This document shows, in pieces, positions 34,501-43,428 of a DNA stretch of 64,000 nucleotides. The notes below the pieces were generated by a model. That model saw only the letters and a program-made list of their open reading frames with translations. It searched no databases and was not told the origin of the DNA. Both the position numbers and the translations under genes were made by a program. The stretch comes from an uncultured Desulfobacterales bacterium (GTDB lineage: Bacteria; Desulfobacterota; Desulfobacteria; Desulfobacterales; JAHEIW01): assembly GCA_947259495.1 (NCBI GenBank), contig CAMYLV010000003.1:1-64000 (forward strand). Reading direction: 5' to 3'. Every line of letters begins with the position of its first letter. Within the stretch, counting starts at the first letter, position 1.

Positions 34501-36352
34501 ACCCCCCGAAAGAACGTTCATGAATAACGATTGCTGCCGGGTTGGCAATGGCAATGGCGTTCATCTTACCAATAGTGGCTGGCAATATAGAGTGAATGAA
34601 AAATTCGGCGGCTTTCAGCTGGCCGTCGTAGAAGGCCGCTTCTTTATTTTTGGCGACTTTAGATTGAATCGCCGCCACATCTGCGCTGCCGGTTAGTTTC
34701 TCCAGCTTCGGTACGGCCACGGTTGCGCGCCAGAGCAGCATCCAGGCCATAGCCACATCTCCAACAACTTCCATAAACGGGTGGGCGTAGGCGAACGCCA
34801 GCTTCATGTCTTTTGAAGAAGCCGTTTTGCTGAGATGCAGTGCGATTTCACTGAGGCGATTTAACCCTTTTTCAACCCGGCTGGCAAGATCCACCAGGCG
34901 TGGTATTTCTCCAGCTTGATCAATTGTGGTTTTGATTTCATTTAAAAAATCGATAAAAACGGTTCCATTTTTCATTCCCAGCTTGCGCCCCAGCAAATCC
35001 ATAGCCTGAATGCCATTGGTCCCCTCGTAGATACTGGTGATCTTACAATCACGGTAAAGCTGTTCGACCGGATATTCTTTGGTATAGCCGTAGCCGCCAT
35101 ACACCTGAATGGCCTGTTCGCAGACAAACTGCCCGCGTTCACTGCAGTAGGCCTTGATAACCGGTGTCAATAATTCAATAAAATCATGGTAGTGTTCTTT
35201 TTCATCCCGGGTTGTGGCGGTTCTTTTTTTGTCAAAACAATAAGCGGCGTAATATACAAAGCTGCGCATGCCGTCCACATACGCCTTCATCTGCAACAGC
35301 ATGCGCCTGACATCCGGGTGGCGGATGATGGGCACCTGGGGTGCTTCCGGGTCTTTGCCGCCTGCAATATCTTTGCCCTGCAAGCGATCACGAGCATAAT
35401 TGACTGCATATAAATAAGCGGCCGAGGCGTGCAAAAAACCCTGGGTGCCGACATCCAGGCGGGCCTCATTCATCATGTGGAACATGACCATCAAACCCTT
35501 GTTTTCTTCCCCGAGCAAAAGGCCGCGGCATTTTCCCTTGCCGCCCAGCACCATACTGCAGGTCGGGCTGCCGTGGATGCCCATTTTTTCTTCCACACCG
35601 CTGCAGACGATGTCATTGGGCTCACCCAGGCTGCCGTCATCGTTGACCCAGATCTTGGGTACGACAAACAATGAAATGCCTCTGGTTCCCGGAGGGGCGC
35701 CTTCGATGCGGGCTAAAACCGGGTGGATGATATTTTCGGTTAGATCGTGCTCGCCGCAGGTGATAAAGATCTTGTTGCCCGAAATAGAATAGGTCCCGTC
35801 CGGATTCTTTACCGCCGTTGCGGTCAAGGCACCCACATCCGAACCGGCGCCGGGCTCAGTGAGCAGCATGGTGCCGCCCCACTGGCCGGAATAGACCTTT
35901 TGTAAAAACAGCGCTTTTTGTTTGGGAGTGCCGAAAAGCTCGATCATTTTTGCGGTGCCGTGCCCGAGGTTGCCGAAGCCGGCAATGGCAAAATTTGCCC
36001 CAATGATATACTCGAAAGCCGCCTGCCGGATGATCCAAGGAAATCCCTGGCCGCCGACGTCAGGGTCTTCGGCCATGGCAATCCATTCGCCCTCCACAAA
36101 CAGCCTATAGGGGCGATGAAAACACTGAGGTACAGTCACCGTGCCGTTTTCAAATTGAACACCCTCGCGGTCGCCTTCCGTGTAGGTGGGCAGAATTTCC
36201 TTGATGCCTAAATTGCGGGCCTCGGAGATGACCATGTCAAACATTTTACGGTTCAATTCATTGTATTTTTCTGATTTTACAATGTCTTCGATCTTTAATT
36301 GCTCGTAGAGTACAAAGTCAATATCTCTGCGGTCGGAAAGAAGCTGAGCCAT
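34499..36352 (-). CDS. Acyl-CoA dehydrogenase with C-terminal extension
   Basis: A 617-residue FAD enzyme of the long acyl-CoA dehydrogenase type seen in DmdC-like and related clades. GTMLLTEPGAGSDVGALTA near 165-183 and the FAD/substrate loop ISGNKIFITCGEHD near 200 are clear; VEQLYRDCKITSIYEGTNGI near 435 contains the usual catalytic Glu (YEGTNGIQ). The last 130 residues form the extra C-terminal helical domain of this subfamily. Substrate chain length cannot be read from sequence. It is transcribed toward the thiolase gene. Confidence 0.88.
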   Translation of the reverse strand: MAQLLSDRRDIDFVLYEQLKIEDIVKSEKYNELNRKMFDMVISEARNLGIKEILPTYTEGDREGVQFENGTVTVPQCFHRPYRLFVEGEWIAMAEDPDVGGQGFPWIIRQAAFEYIIGANFAIAGFGNLGHGTAKMIELFGTPKQKALFLQKVYSGQWGGTMLLTEPGAGSDVGALTATAVKNPDGTYSISGNKIFITCGEHDLTENIIHPVLARIEGAPPGTRGISLFVVPKIWVNDDGSLGEPNDIVCSGVEEKMGIHGSPTCSMVLGGKGKCRGLLLGEENKGLMVMFHMMNEARLDVGTQGFLHASAAYLYAVNYARDRLQGKDIAGGKDPEAPQVPIIRHPDVRRMLLQMKAYVDGMRSFVYYAAYCFDKKRTATTRDEKEHYHDFIELLTPVIKAYCSERGQFVCEQAIQVYGGYGYTKEYPVEQLYRDCKITSIYEGTNGIQAMDLLGRKLGMKNGTVFIDFLNEIKTTIDQAGEIPRLVDLASRVEKGLNRLSEIALHLSKTASSKDMKLAFAYAHPFMEVVGDVAMAWMLLWRATVAVPKLEKLTGSADVAAIQSKVAKNKEAAFYDGQLKAAEFFIHSILPATIGKMNAIAIANPAAIVIHERSFGG

Positions 36353-36448
36353 GCATTAACCTCTCAAATACGGTTTTTGCGTTTGGGTGGTTGCGGTCGG
36401 TTGTCATCAATCGTGAATGGTTTTGTAAGAGAAATGTTCAACCTTTGT

Positions 36449-36505
36449 CAACCACTTATGCCGCAATTCCGTGAATCGGAAAACTATTATGGAAAGCGTT
36501 ATAAG
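36449..36505 (-). repeat. 105-bp three-arm repeat, partial copy F (left and middle arm only)
   Basis: Read on the minus strand: TTATAACGCTTTCCATAATA, TTTTCCG, CGGAATTGCGGCATAAGTGG, TTGAC. It then diverges before the A7 run, so the right arm is missing. It lies between the acyl-CoA dehydrogenase and PAS genes. Confidence 0.65.
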
Positions 36506-36546
36506 ATGCGGTGCCGCGGAGGGAAGTTGATTTTAGGCAAGTGGGA

Positions 36547-37638
36547 TTATTTGTTTTCGTTCAATTGTTTTGGCCGGTGATATTGGGGATAGAGTTTTTG
36601 GGAGCATTCCGGGCAGATCCCATGGCTGAATTCAGCTTCGGAATGATCGCGAATATATGCTTCGATTTGATTCCAGTAGCCCTTGTCGTCCCGAATTTTC
36701 TTGCATGCTGCGCAGATGGGCAGCAGGCCGCTTAATTGTCTGACTTTGGCCAGTGATTTTTTAAGACTGGCGACCAGCCGGTTAAGCTCTTTCTCATGTT
36801 GTTTGCGTTCGGAAATGTCCCGGATCATGCCGGTGTAAAACGTCTCGTCCCCCGATTGCCAGTTCGACAGCGAAAGCTCGACTGGAAATTCGCGGCCGCC
36901 CTTTGTGATGCCAGACAGCTCAACGGTTTCGTTGATCAGGCGGGATTTGCCGCTCGCAACCACTTTGGCCATACCGCGCTCATGTGCCGCCCGGAATCGT
37001 TGCGGCATCAAAATACTGATGGGCTGTCCGATGAGTTTGTCTGCAGGGTAGCCGAACATGTTAGCAGCCGCGCTATTGCAAAAGGCAATTTTTCCGACCC
37101 GGTCGGCGGTGATGATGGCATCTTTGGCGGATTCGGCCACACGTCGAAACTTGGTTTCCGATTCTTTGATGGTCGTTTCGATTTGCTTGCGCTCGGTAAC
37201 ATCAAAGCTATATTCAATCATTTGGGCGACATTGCCGTTTTCATCCAGAATCGGATGGGCATGCACTTCAACATTTCTGGGGTTTCCTTGACTATCATAG
37301 TGTATGTGCTCGACCTGAACCGGCTGTTTGGTTCTTTTTAGAATTTCGAGCGGGCAGGGGTGCTCGGTGGAATTACAGGGGGTATCGCGTTTATGGGTGA
37401 GCGCATGGCAGGTGGATTTTCCGGACGCACCGCTTTTTAAGGCTGCTGAATTGGCCAGCTTAATGCTGTAATCATTTGCATCCACCACATAAAACGGATG
37501 GGACAGGGACTCCAGAACCGAATTCAAGAATTCAGATTGTTGTGTCAGCTGTGCCTCTGCTTTTTTACGGGCAGCGGCCTCTTTTTCCAGCGCTTTAATT
37601 TTTTCCAGGAGGGCTTTATGGTTATTGTCTGCGGTCAT
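36547..37638 (-). CDS. PAS-domain signalling protein with Cys-rich C-terminal tail
   Basis: A 363-residue cytoplasmic protein. After an N-terminal coiled coil (1-35) come a PAS domain (about 35-150, HPFYVVDANDYSIKLAN, then MIEYSFDVTERK) and a second PAS (about 155-275, AESAKDAIITADRVGKIAFC, FYTGMIRDISERK). A short coiled coil leads to the tail LLPICAACKKIRDDKGYWNQ and HGICPECSQKLYP, where four cysteines could bind a metal. There is no kinase, GGDEF or other output domain. This tail is common on two-component proteins of Desulfobacterota, and its role is unknown to me. Confidence 0.8.
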   Translation of the reverse strand: MTADNNHKALLEKIKALEKEAAARKKAEAQLTQQSEFLNSVLESLSHPFYVVDANDYSIKLANSAALKSGASGKSTCHALTHKRDTPCNSTEHPCPLEILKRTKQPVQVEHIHYDSQGNPRNVEVHAHPILDENGNVAQMIEYSFDVTERKQIETTIKESETKFRRVAESAKDAIITADRVGKIAFCNSAAANMFGYPADKLIGQPISILMPQRFRAAHERGMAKVVASGKSRLINETVELSGITKGGREFPVELSLSNWQSGDETFYTGMIRDISERKQHEKELNRLVASLKKSLAKVRQLSGLLPICAACKKIRDDKGYWNQIEAYIRDHSEAEFSHGICPECSQKLYPQYHRPKQLNENK

Positions 37639-37732
37639 GGGATTTGTTTCGGCTGGCTCTGGCTCAGGTTAATAGCTGCTGATAGCTGTCATTAAGATGA
37701 GTTTAAATTTCTTATTAATTTTCATGCAAGGT

Positions 37733-37996
37733 TCAGGTGCACTTAAACGGGCAAAAGTGATGAAAGCAATAGCTTGCGGTATCACCGTAGGGCTTGCCGG
37801 TTTGCGCCACACATTCCGCCATCATCTGTCTGGAGGCATCTTCGTAGTCCGTATTTTTTTCTTCTTCCTTTTTACAATCGAGGCAGATGGGCTGATGATC
37901 GACAACGGATAGGATCCTGCGCTCCTTGTTTTTCAGGGGCCTGTCGCACCGGCTGCATTCTTCTGCGCATGAAAGCCTTTTTTCCCAATTCTCCAT
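37733..37996 (-). CDS. Small Cys-rich (zinc-ribbon-like) protein
   Basis: An 87-residue protein with CAEECSRCDRPL and PICLDCKKEEE, a CxxC/CxxC pair that likely binds zinc, and a second cysteine cluster at the very end (SYCFHHFCPFKCT). The ATG at 37996 has TGGAG 8 bases ahead and is preferred to one at 38014. I do not recognise the family. It lies just upstream of the PAS gene in the same direction, with about 95 bases between. Confidence 0.6.
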   Translation of the reverse strand: MENWEKRLSCAEECSRCDRPLKNKERRILSVVDHQPICLDCKKEEEKNTDYEDASRQMMAECVAQTGKPYGDTASYCFHHFCPFKCT

Positions 37997-38562
37997 GATT
38001 TTACTCCAAATCAAATGGATTTTTTCCGCTGTTTCGGCATGGGGTGCAGTGTCCCTCTTTCATGTTTCAAAAAAAGGTATTCAGAAAAAAAATAAAAAAG
38101 TTTCCTGGCGACCATGAAACCAAATTATATGGTAATCCATCAAGGTCATTAATTCAATTATTCTATCATAATACCGAATCGTGCGGGATCAAGGGCGGTT
38201 AACATTTGTACCATTTTGCGCGGGCTTCCCTCCTTGGCCTGTGAAACTTCCGTCTTCGCTTTAATGCGCTTCGCCGAGACAAGTCGACAGGGCAAGCAGG
38301 GGTCAAGAAAATACTTGACTTCACTCGGGGTTAATGGCTTTTATCAGGGCAAGCGCTTTGCCTGGCACTTATTATACAGAACGACATAAACCATTGCGCA
38401 AACATACACAGCGTTTAGCATGTTTGACCCTAGACGGTGGTTTTAAAATCAACGATTCAAAGGGCGAATACGCAATTTATTATGACGCTGTGTATAGCCA
38501 CAATTTAAGTGTCAAATTAACCGATATATACGATCAGGCTTCTTTACCAGGGGGTGTAAACA
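37997..38562. other. Intergenic region upstream of ppdK
   Basis: About 565 bases. CTTGACTTCACTCGG near 38311 offers a -35-like TTGACT with TTTTAT about 18 bases on, but the match is weak. The open frame at 38334-38579 shows no family resemblance and overlaps the ppdK start, so I do not call it. No repeats were seen. Confidence 0.35.
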
Positions 38563-41325
38563 ATGAGCAGCACAAGTAAATGGGTTTATCATTTTGATGA
38601 GGTCGATCAGGCTGAAAACTATGTCGGCGGTGATTGGGATCCGGTACGCGGGCTCCTGGGTGGAAAAGGCGCCAACCTGGCTGAAATGGTGCGGATTGGC
38701 ATTCCGGTGCCGCCCGGGTTTACGGTAACCACCGAAGCCTGCAATGCGTATCTGGCAGCCGGCGAAAGTTTTCCCGCAGACATGTGGGAGCAGGTGCTGG
38801 ATGCCATGCAAAAAATCGAATCGGCAACCGGCAAGAAATTCGGCGATGCTAAAAACCCGCTGCTGGTCTCCTGTCGCTCGGGGGGCAAGTTTTCCATGCC
38901 CGGCATGATGGATACGGTTCTGAATATCGGGCTCAACGACGATACCCTTAAGGGGATGATCAAGTTAACCGGAGACGAACGCTTTGTCTACGATGCCTAT
39001 CGACGATTGGTTCAGATGTTCGGCAGTGTCGTTATGGGAATTCCCGATGAACCCTTTGAAGATGTCATTGCTCATGCGCGCCGCAAAGCGGGTGTAGAAA
39101 GCGATGCTGAATTGACAGCCGATGACTGGCAGGCGGTTACGGCAGAGTTTAAAAGGATATACAAACATCATACCCATCGCGATTTTCCGACCGATCCGCT
39201 GGTTCAGTTGCGCAAGGCCACCGAAGCGGTTTTTAAGAGTTGGAACGGCAAGCGCGCGATTGATTACCGCAATGCCGCCGGCATTGACCACAACCTGGGA
39301 ACCGCGGTGAACATTGTCACTATGGTCTTCGGCAATATGGGCGACACCAGCGCCACCGGCGTTGCCATGACCCGCAATGCCTCCACCGGCGAGCAGCAGA
39401 TCGAAGGCGATTATCTGACCAACGCCCAGGGGGAAGATGTGGTCGCCGGGATTCGCATTACCGACGATATTCAAAAGTTAAAAGATGAAATGCCGTCGGC
39501 CTACCAGGAATTTGAGCAGATCTGTAAGAAACTGGAAAATCATTACCGCGACATGCAGGACGTTGAGTTTACCGTCGAAAACGGCAAGCTGTGGATGCTG
39601 CAGACCCGCGATGGCAAGCGCACCGCCCAGGCCGCCGTGCGAATTGCCGTGGATATGGTCGAAGAAGGGCTGATCACCAAAGAAGAAGCGGTGATGCGCG
39701 TTTCCCCGGATCAAATCGATTTCTTTTTGCACCCCCAGTTTGATGTCCGGGCCAAGCAAAAAGCCCGTAGTTCGGGGGCCTATTTAGCCAAAGGGCTCAA
39801 CGTGTCGCCGGGAGCGGCGGTCGGTATTGTGGCCTTTGATGCCAATCGCGCCGAACAATGGGCCAAAGAGCGGGGCAAAGATGTGATCATGGTGCGACCC
39901 GAGACCAAACCCGACGATGTCCACGGCATGCTGGCCGCCGAAGGTATTCTGACCAGCCGCGGCGGGCGCACCAGCCACGCGGCCCTGGTGGCCCGACAGT
40001 TCGGCAAGCCTGCCGTTGTGGGGGTGGCCTCTCTTGAAATCGATCTGGCCAATCGCAAGATGAGTGTGGGGACCGCGGAAATAAAAGAAGGCGATTGGAT
40101 CTCCATCGATGGAACCGCCGGCGAGGTCTATTCGGGCAAACTGGCGACCATGGTGCCGGACATCAAGGATTCCTGGCTGCTGAAGCTGTTGTCCTGGGCC
40201 GATGAATTCCGCCGCCTGGGGGTCTGGGCCAATGCGGATTATCCCAAGGACGCCGAAAGGGCCCGTGAATACGGCGCCCAGGGCATCGGGTTGTGCCGCA
40301 CCGAGCACATGTTTTTTGAGTCCGAGCGCCTGCCGCACGTCCAGAAAATGATCATGACCGATCTGCCCCGTGAACGCCAGGAGGCTTTGGATGCGATTCT
40401 GCCTTTCCAGCGCGAGGATTTTATCGGGCTGTTTCGCGTGATGGACGGGCTGCCGGTGATTATCCGTCTGATTGACCCGCCCCTGCACGAATTTTTGCCG
40501 AATCGATTTGACCTCATGCACGAACTTTCCGACCTGAAAATTCGGCTGCAGCAGGCCGCCAACCTGGCCCAGGTGGACGATTTGCTGGAACAGATCCGCA
40601 TGAATGAGACCATCCTCAAGCGGGTTGAAAGCCTGCATGAGGCAAATCCGATGCTCGGTCTGCGGGGAGTGCGCCTGGGAATCCAAATTCCGGAACTCAC
40701 CACCATGCAGGTGCGCGCGATTTTTGAGGCCGCCTGCACGGTCTCTAAAGAAGAGGTGGTTGTCCGTCCGGAAATCATGATTCCTTTGACCAGCCATGTC
40801 AACGAACTCAAGATTCAGCGACTGGCCCTGGAAAGCGAGGCCAAAAAGGTCATGGATGAGCAGGGCCTTAAAATTGATTACAAATTCGGCACGATGATCG
40901 AGATTCCGCGCGCGGCGCTGACCATGGATGAAATCGCCGACTATGCTGAATTTATTTCTTTCGGCACCAACGACCTGACTCAGACCACATACGGCATATC
41001 CCGTGACGACGCTGAAGCCGGATTCTTGATGGAATACATTTCCGCCGGTGTCCTGCCGGACAACCCCTTTGCCATCATCGATCGCGACGGTGTGGGGGAA
41101 TTGATGCGCATCGCCGTGACCAAGGGGCGGGCTCAAAATCCCGGCCTGGAATGTGGCATTTGCGGTGAGCATGGCGGGGACCCGACCTCCATCCAGCTGT
41201 GCCATGAGCTGGGTCTGACCTATGTATCGTGCTCGCCGTTTCGGGTGCCCATTGCCCGGCTGGCAGCGGCCCATGCGGCCCTGCGCGAGAAACAGGCTGC
41301 CAAGCAGGCCCAAAAAGCCGCCTGA
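38563..41325 (+). CDS. ppdK: Pyruvate, phosphate dikinase
   Basis: A 920-residue enzyme interconverting pyruvate, ATP and Pi with PEP, AMP and PPi. The N-terminal ATP-grasp domain starts GLLGGKGANLAEMVRIGIPV, the phosphohistidine domain carries ILTSRGGRTSHAALVARQFG (the His in TSHA), and the C-terminal PEP/pyruvate barrel has GLCRTEHMFFE, SFGTNDLTQTTYG and the catalytic Cys in CGICGEHGGDP. Length is typical. GGGGGTG precedes the ATG. In anaerobes it serves gluconeogenesis or PPi-linked glycolysis. Long open frames on the opposite strand are composition shadows. Confidence 0.95.
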   Translation: MSSTSKWVYHFDEVDQAENYVGGDWDPVRGLLGGKGANLAEMVRIGIPVPPGFTVTTEACNAYLAAGESFPADMWEQVLDAMQKIESATGKKFGDAKNPLLVSCRSGGKFSMPGMMDTVLNIGLNDDTLKGMIKLTGDERFVYDAYRRLVQMFGSVVMGIPDEPFEDVIAHARRKAGVESDAELTADDWQAVTAEFKRIYKHHTHRDFPTDPLVQLRKATEAVFKSWNGKRAIDYRNAAGIDHNLGTAVNIVTMVFGNMGDTSATGVAMTRNASTGEQQIEGDYLTNAQGEDVVAGIRITDDIQKLKDEMPSAYQEFEQICKKLENHYRDMQDVEFTVENGKLWMLQTRDGKRTAQAAVRIAVDMVEEGLITKEEAVMRVSPDQIDFFLHPQFDVRAKQKARSSGAYLAKGLNVSPGAAVGIVAFDANRAEQWAKERGKDVIMVRPETKPDDVHGMLAAEGILTSRGGRTSHAALVARQFGKPAVVGVASLEIDLANRKMSVGTAEIKEGDWISIDGTAGEVYSGKLATMVPDIKDSWLLKLLSWADEFRRLGVWANADYPKDAERAREYGAQGIGLCRTEHMFFESERLPHVQKMIMTDLPRERQEALDAILPFQREDFIGLFRVMDGLPVIIRLIDPPLHEFLPNRFDLMHELSDLKIRLQQAANLAQVDDLLEQIRMNETILKRVESLHEANPMLGLRGVRLGIQIPELTTMQVRAIFEAACTVSKEEVVVRPEIMIPLTSHVNELKIQRLALESEAKKVMDEQGLKIDYKFGTMIEIPRAALTMDEIADYAEFISFGTNDLTQTTYGISRDDAEAGFLMEYISAGVLPDNPFAIIDRDGVGELMRIAVTKGRAQNPGLECGICGEHGGDPTSIQLCHELGLTYVSCSPFRVPIARLAAAHAALREKQAAKQAQKAA

Positions 41326-41407
41326 TTCGAGCTGTTTCATGAGACACTTTTGGATCACATAACCGCCTGGAACATCAACGCAGGTCGAGTGCCTTGTGCA
41401 CCTGTTT

Positions 41408-41512
41408 TATACCGCTTTTCATATTAATGTTCCGACTGGCGGAATTGCGGCATAAGTGATTGTAGAAAAAAAACGTTTTTATATCGGAACGTTTTTTTGA
41501 CAACCACTATAA
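41408..41512 (+). repeat. 105-bp three-arm repeat, copy B
   Basis: TATACCGCTTTTCATATTAA then GTTCCGA (left), GCGGCATAAGTGATTGTAG and AAAAAAAACGTT (middle), TCGGAACGTTTTTTTG and ACAACCACTATAA (right). It lies between ppdK and the rubrerythrin promoter. Confidence 0.85.
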
Positions 41513-41554
41513 GGCAACGGATTGCTAATTTTGGCAGATGCTAACCAAGGACTG

Positions 41555-41611
41555 TGAGACAGACTGTCTCATTTTAGGCAGTAATCGATCTTATACGCAA
41601 CAGATCGATTA
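41555..41611 (+). promoter_or_regulatory. Two operator-like palindromes upstream of rubrerythrin
   Basis: TGAGACAG-A-CTGTCTCA (41555-41571) is a perfect 17-bp palindrome, and TAATCGATCT, 10 bases, AGATCGATTA (41582-41611) a perfect 10-bp inverted repeat. Both lie 150-205 bases before the rubrerythrin ATG, ahead of an A/T-rich stretch (TGCTAATATTATAATTA) that could hold the -10 box. A redox or peroxide regulator is plausible; its identity is unknown. Confidence 0.5.
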
Positions 41612-41759
41612 TCGGATAACATGCTAATATTATAATTATTTCAGCTCAATTTTGTGCTTTAACTTTTTTGGCATAAAATTTGTTTTAACATTCAACCTCT
41701 AAAGGAAGACGAAACATTATCGCAATATCTAATCAACAACCATTTAAAGGAGGAATTGT

Positions 41760-42254
41760 ATGAGTAAAAGCGAACAACATTTACAAGACGCATTTGCCGG
41801 TGAATCTCAGGCCAACCGTAAATATCTTGCCTTTGCCAAAAAGGCGGATCAGGAAGGCTACGGCCAGGTGGCCAAGCTTTTCCGCGCGGCAGCGGCTGCC
41901 GAAACCGTGCATGCGCATGCCCATTTGCGGACCCTGAAAGGGATCAACAGCACTGCCGACAACCTCAAAGAGGCGATTGCCGGTGAAACCCATGAATTCA
42001 AAAACATGTACCCGGAGATGATCGCGGACGCCAAAGCCGAAGACAACAAGGGCGCCCTGCGAAGCTTTGAGTATGCCAATGCCGTCGAGCAGGTTCATGC
42101 CGACCTGTATGAAAAAGCGCTCGCCAATATGGACGGTATGGCAGCCGCCGATTACTGGGTTTGTGAAGTCTGCGGATACACCTGTGAAGACGAAGCTCCG
42201 GATGAATGCCCGGTCTGCAAGGCAAAAAAGAAAGCCTTTTTTAAAGTCGATTAA
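41760..42254 (+). CDS. Rubrerythrin
   Basis: A 164-residue cytoplasmic peroxide reductase. The N-terminal four-helix ferritin-like domain has the di-iron ligands in FAGESQANRKY, AAAAAETVHAHAH, IAGETHEFKNMYPEM and ANAVEQVHADLY; the C-terminal rubredoxin domain has VCEVCGYTCEDEAPDECPVC. It reduces H2O2 to water with electrons from rubredoxin or NAD(P)H and protects anaerobes from oxygen. AAAGGAGG lies 8 bases ahead of the ATG. The operator-like palindromes upstream suggest stress regulation. Confidence 0.93.
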   Translation: MSKSEQHLQDAFAGESQANRKYLAFAKKADQEGYGQVAKLFRAAAAAETVHAHAHLRTLKGINSTADNLKEAIAGETHEFKNMYPEMIADAKAEDNKGALRSFEYANAVEQVHADLYEKALANMDGMAAADYWVCEVCGYTCEDEAPDECPVCKAKKKAFFKVD

Positions 42255-42256
42255 GA

Positions 42257-42282
42257 TTGAAGAATTTTAAAAAATTCTTCAA
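42257..42282 (+). terminator. Perfect hairpin after rubrerythrin
   Basis: TTGAAGAATTTT, AA, AAAATTCTTCAA: a 12-bp perfect stem three bases after the stop codon. It lacks a downstream T run (AGTGTTT follows), so termination is likely but not certain. Confidence 0.5.
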
Positions 42283-42284
42283 GT

Positions 42285-42380
42285 GTTTAGTGTATCGTAT
42301 TTCGTGTATTGTTAGTGACCTGGTCATTTGAGTTCTCATGCTCGAATACTAAACACCAAACACTAAAAACTAAACACCAG
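42285..42380. repeat. Iterated-word inverted repeat
   Basis: GTGTTTAGTGTATCGTATTT on the left and ATACTAAACACCAAACAC, AAAAACTAAACACC on the right. It uses the same words as the element at 24112-24203 and ends just before the small zinc-ribbon gene. Confidence 0.6.
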
Positions 42381-42394
42381 CTGGATTATTAAAA

Positions 42395-42604
42395 ATGAAA
42401 TGCCCTGTTTGCGGCAGCCTGAATTTTTTCGTCAAAGACCCGGATGATGAATACGAAACCCATGAATTCGAGTTAAAAGGCGAAGCGGTCGTCTTTGATT
42501 CTGAAACCGCAGAATCCGACAGTGCGGAAGTCAAGAGCGACACTGAAGTCTTTTGCGAAAAATGTTCCTGGCACGATAAGTTTCAGGAATTAAAAAAAGA
42601 ATAG
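42395..42604 (+). CDS. Small zinc-ribbon protein
   Basis: A 69-residue acidic protein beginning MKCPVCGSLNFFVKDPDDEY and ending TEVFCEKCSWHDKFQELKK, so that a CPVC and a CEKC pair form a zinc ribbon. The middle is Glu/Asp/Ser-rich. No catalytic role is recognisable. It follows rubrerythrin in the same direction but a hairpin and a word palindrome separate the two. Confidence 0.6.
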   Translation: MKCPVCGSLNFFVKDPDDEYETHEFELKGEAVVFDSETAESDSAEVKSDTEVFCEKCSWHDKFQELKKE

Positions 42605-42803
42605 ACTCAAATTTCAGAGAACAAACCGAATATCGCAAATCGCCGCCGGCGTTGCCGAAAATGTTCGATGCTCGGTACCCCGCGGCGATTTTTTTCACAA
42701 ACTCCCGCCCTTTTACGGAAGGCCACATCGATCGGTTTTATAGTGTCAGATGCATAATCAGAAGCCCCCGGTTATTATCGCCCGAAAGTATTTCCGTTCA
42801 TCT

Positions 42804-43184
42804 CTATAGCGGCTGGCACAGCTCAATCGTAATATCTTCAGGTCCCTTGAAGAAGGCTATTTTCATATTGGGTATTTCTGTAGGCGGCATGAAAAATGAG
42901 TAACCCCGTGCCGTCAGGTCTTTGTACGCACCTTCGACATCTTCAACCTCCAGGCCGATATGATCGTAGCCGAATGTTGATTGAGAGGCATCTCCAACCA
43001 TTTTTTCATCTTCTCGGGCAACCCTCAGATTAACGGTGGCGCCGTCAAGATCAAGCGAAGCCCCGTCGGCCGTGCCAAATTTTCTCCGATCGATCAACTT
43101 TGCCTCTAAAACCTCCGTAAAAAAGCGAATCATTTCTTCAAGATCTTTGCAGACGATATGAACATGCTGAAATCGATAAGACAT
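42804..43184 (-). CDS. VOC (glyoxalase-like) family protein
   Basis: A 126-residue protein with the paired beta-alpha-beta-beta-beta modules of the vicinal oxygen chelate family: FQHVHIVCKDLEEMIRFFTE at the N terminus, FGYDHIGLEVEDVEGAYKDL in the middle and DITIELCQP at the end. Metal ligands are probably His8, His near 78 and the final Glu. The substrate (a glyoxalase, methylmalonyl-CoA epimerase-like or other reaction) is undetermined. It is monocistronic, with the convergent zinc-ribbon gene downstream. Confidence 0.8.
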   Translation of the reverse strand: MSYRFQHVHIVCKDLEEMIRFFTEVLEAKLIDRRKFGTADGASLDLDGATVNLRVAREDEKMVGDASQSTFGYDHIGLEVEDVEGAYKDLTARGYSFFMPPTEIPNMKIAFFKGPEDITIELCQPL

Positions 43185-43210
43185 AAGGTTCCTCCGAATT
43201 ATGGAATTGG

Positions 43211-43275
43211 GGTATAAACGGTTCTAGAAAAAAACGTCGGAATAACGCAACGTTTTTTTGACAACCACGATAAAA
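43211..43275 (+). repeat. 105-bp three-arm repeat, partial copy E (middle and right arm)
   Basis: GGTATAAACGGTTCTAG and AAAAAAACGTCGG (middle), CGCAACGTTTTTTTG and ACAACCACGATAA (right). The left arm is missing. It lies between the divergent VOC and ferric-reductase-like genes. Confidence 0.7.
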
Positions 43276-43428
43276 CCCTGAATAGGTAAAATAAAAAACG
43301 CCCGGTAAATAACCATTGCAGCAGGTCATAATTTTATATAATTTTATCAGGCCGCCAATCAACCCTAAACAGGACTGAATATTCCCAGGCGGTGTGGATA
43401 GCCTCGTGCAAAATACGGGTATTAAAAT

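Noticed and set aside
38334-38579. 81-codon frame before ppdK
   Set aside because: It overlaps the ppdK start and shows no family resemblance or ribosome-binding site.
39784-41358. 524-codon open frame on the minus strand opposite ppdK
   Set aside because: The plus-strand frame is a complete pyruvate phosphate dikinase with all motifs; the antisense frame has no family resemblance and arises from high G/C third positions.
41670-41700. Sigma-54 promoter upstream of rubrerythrin (TTGGCATAAAATTTGTTT)
   Set aside because: The -12 element has GT instead of GC, and no enhancer-binding regulator is nearby.
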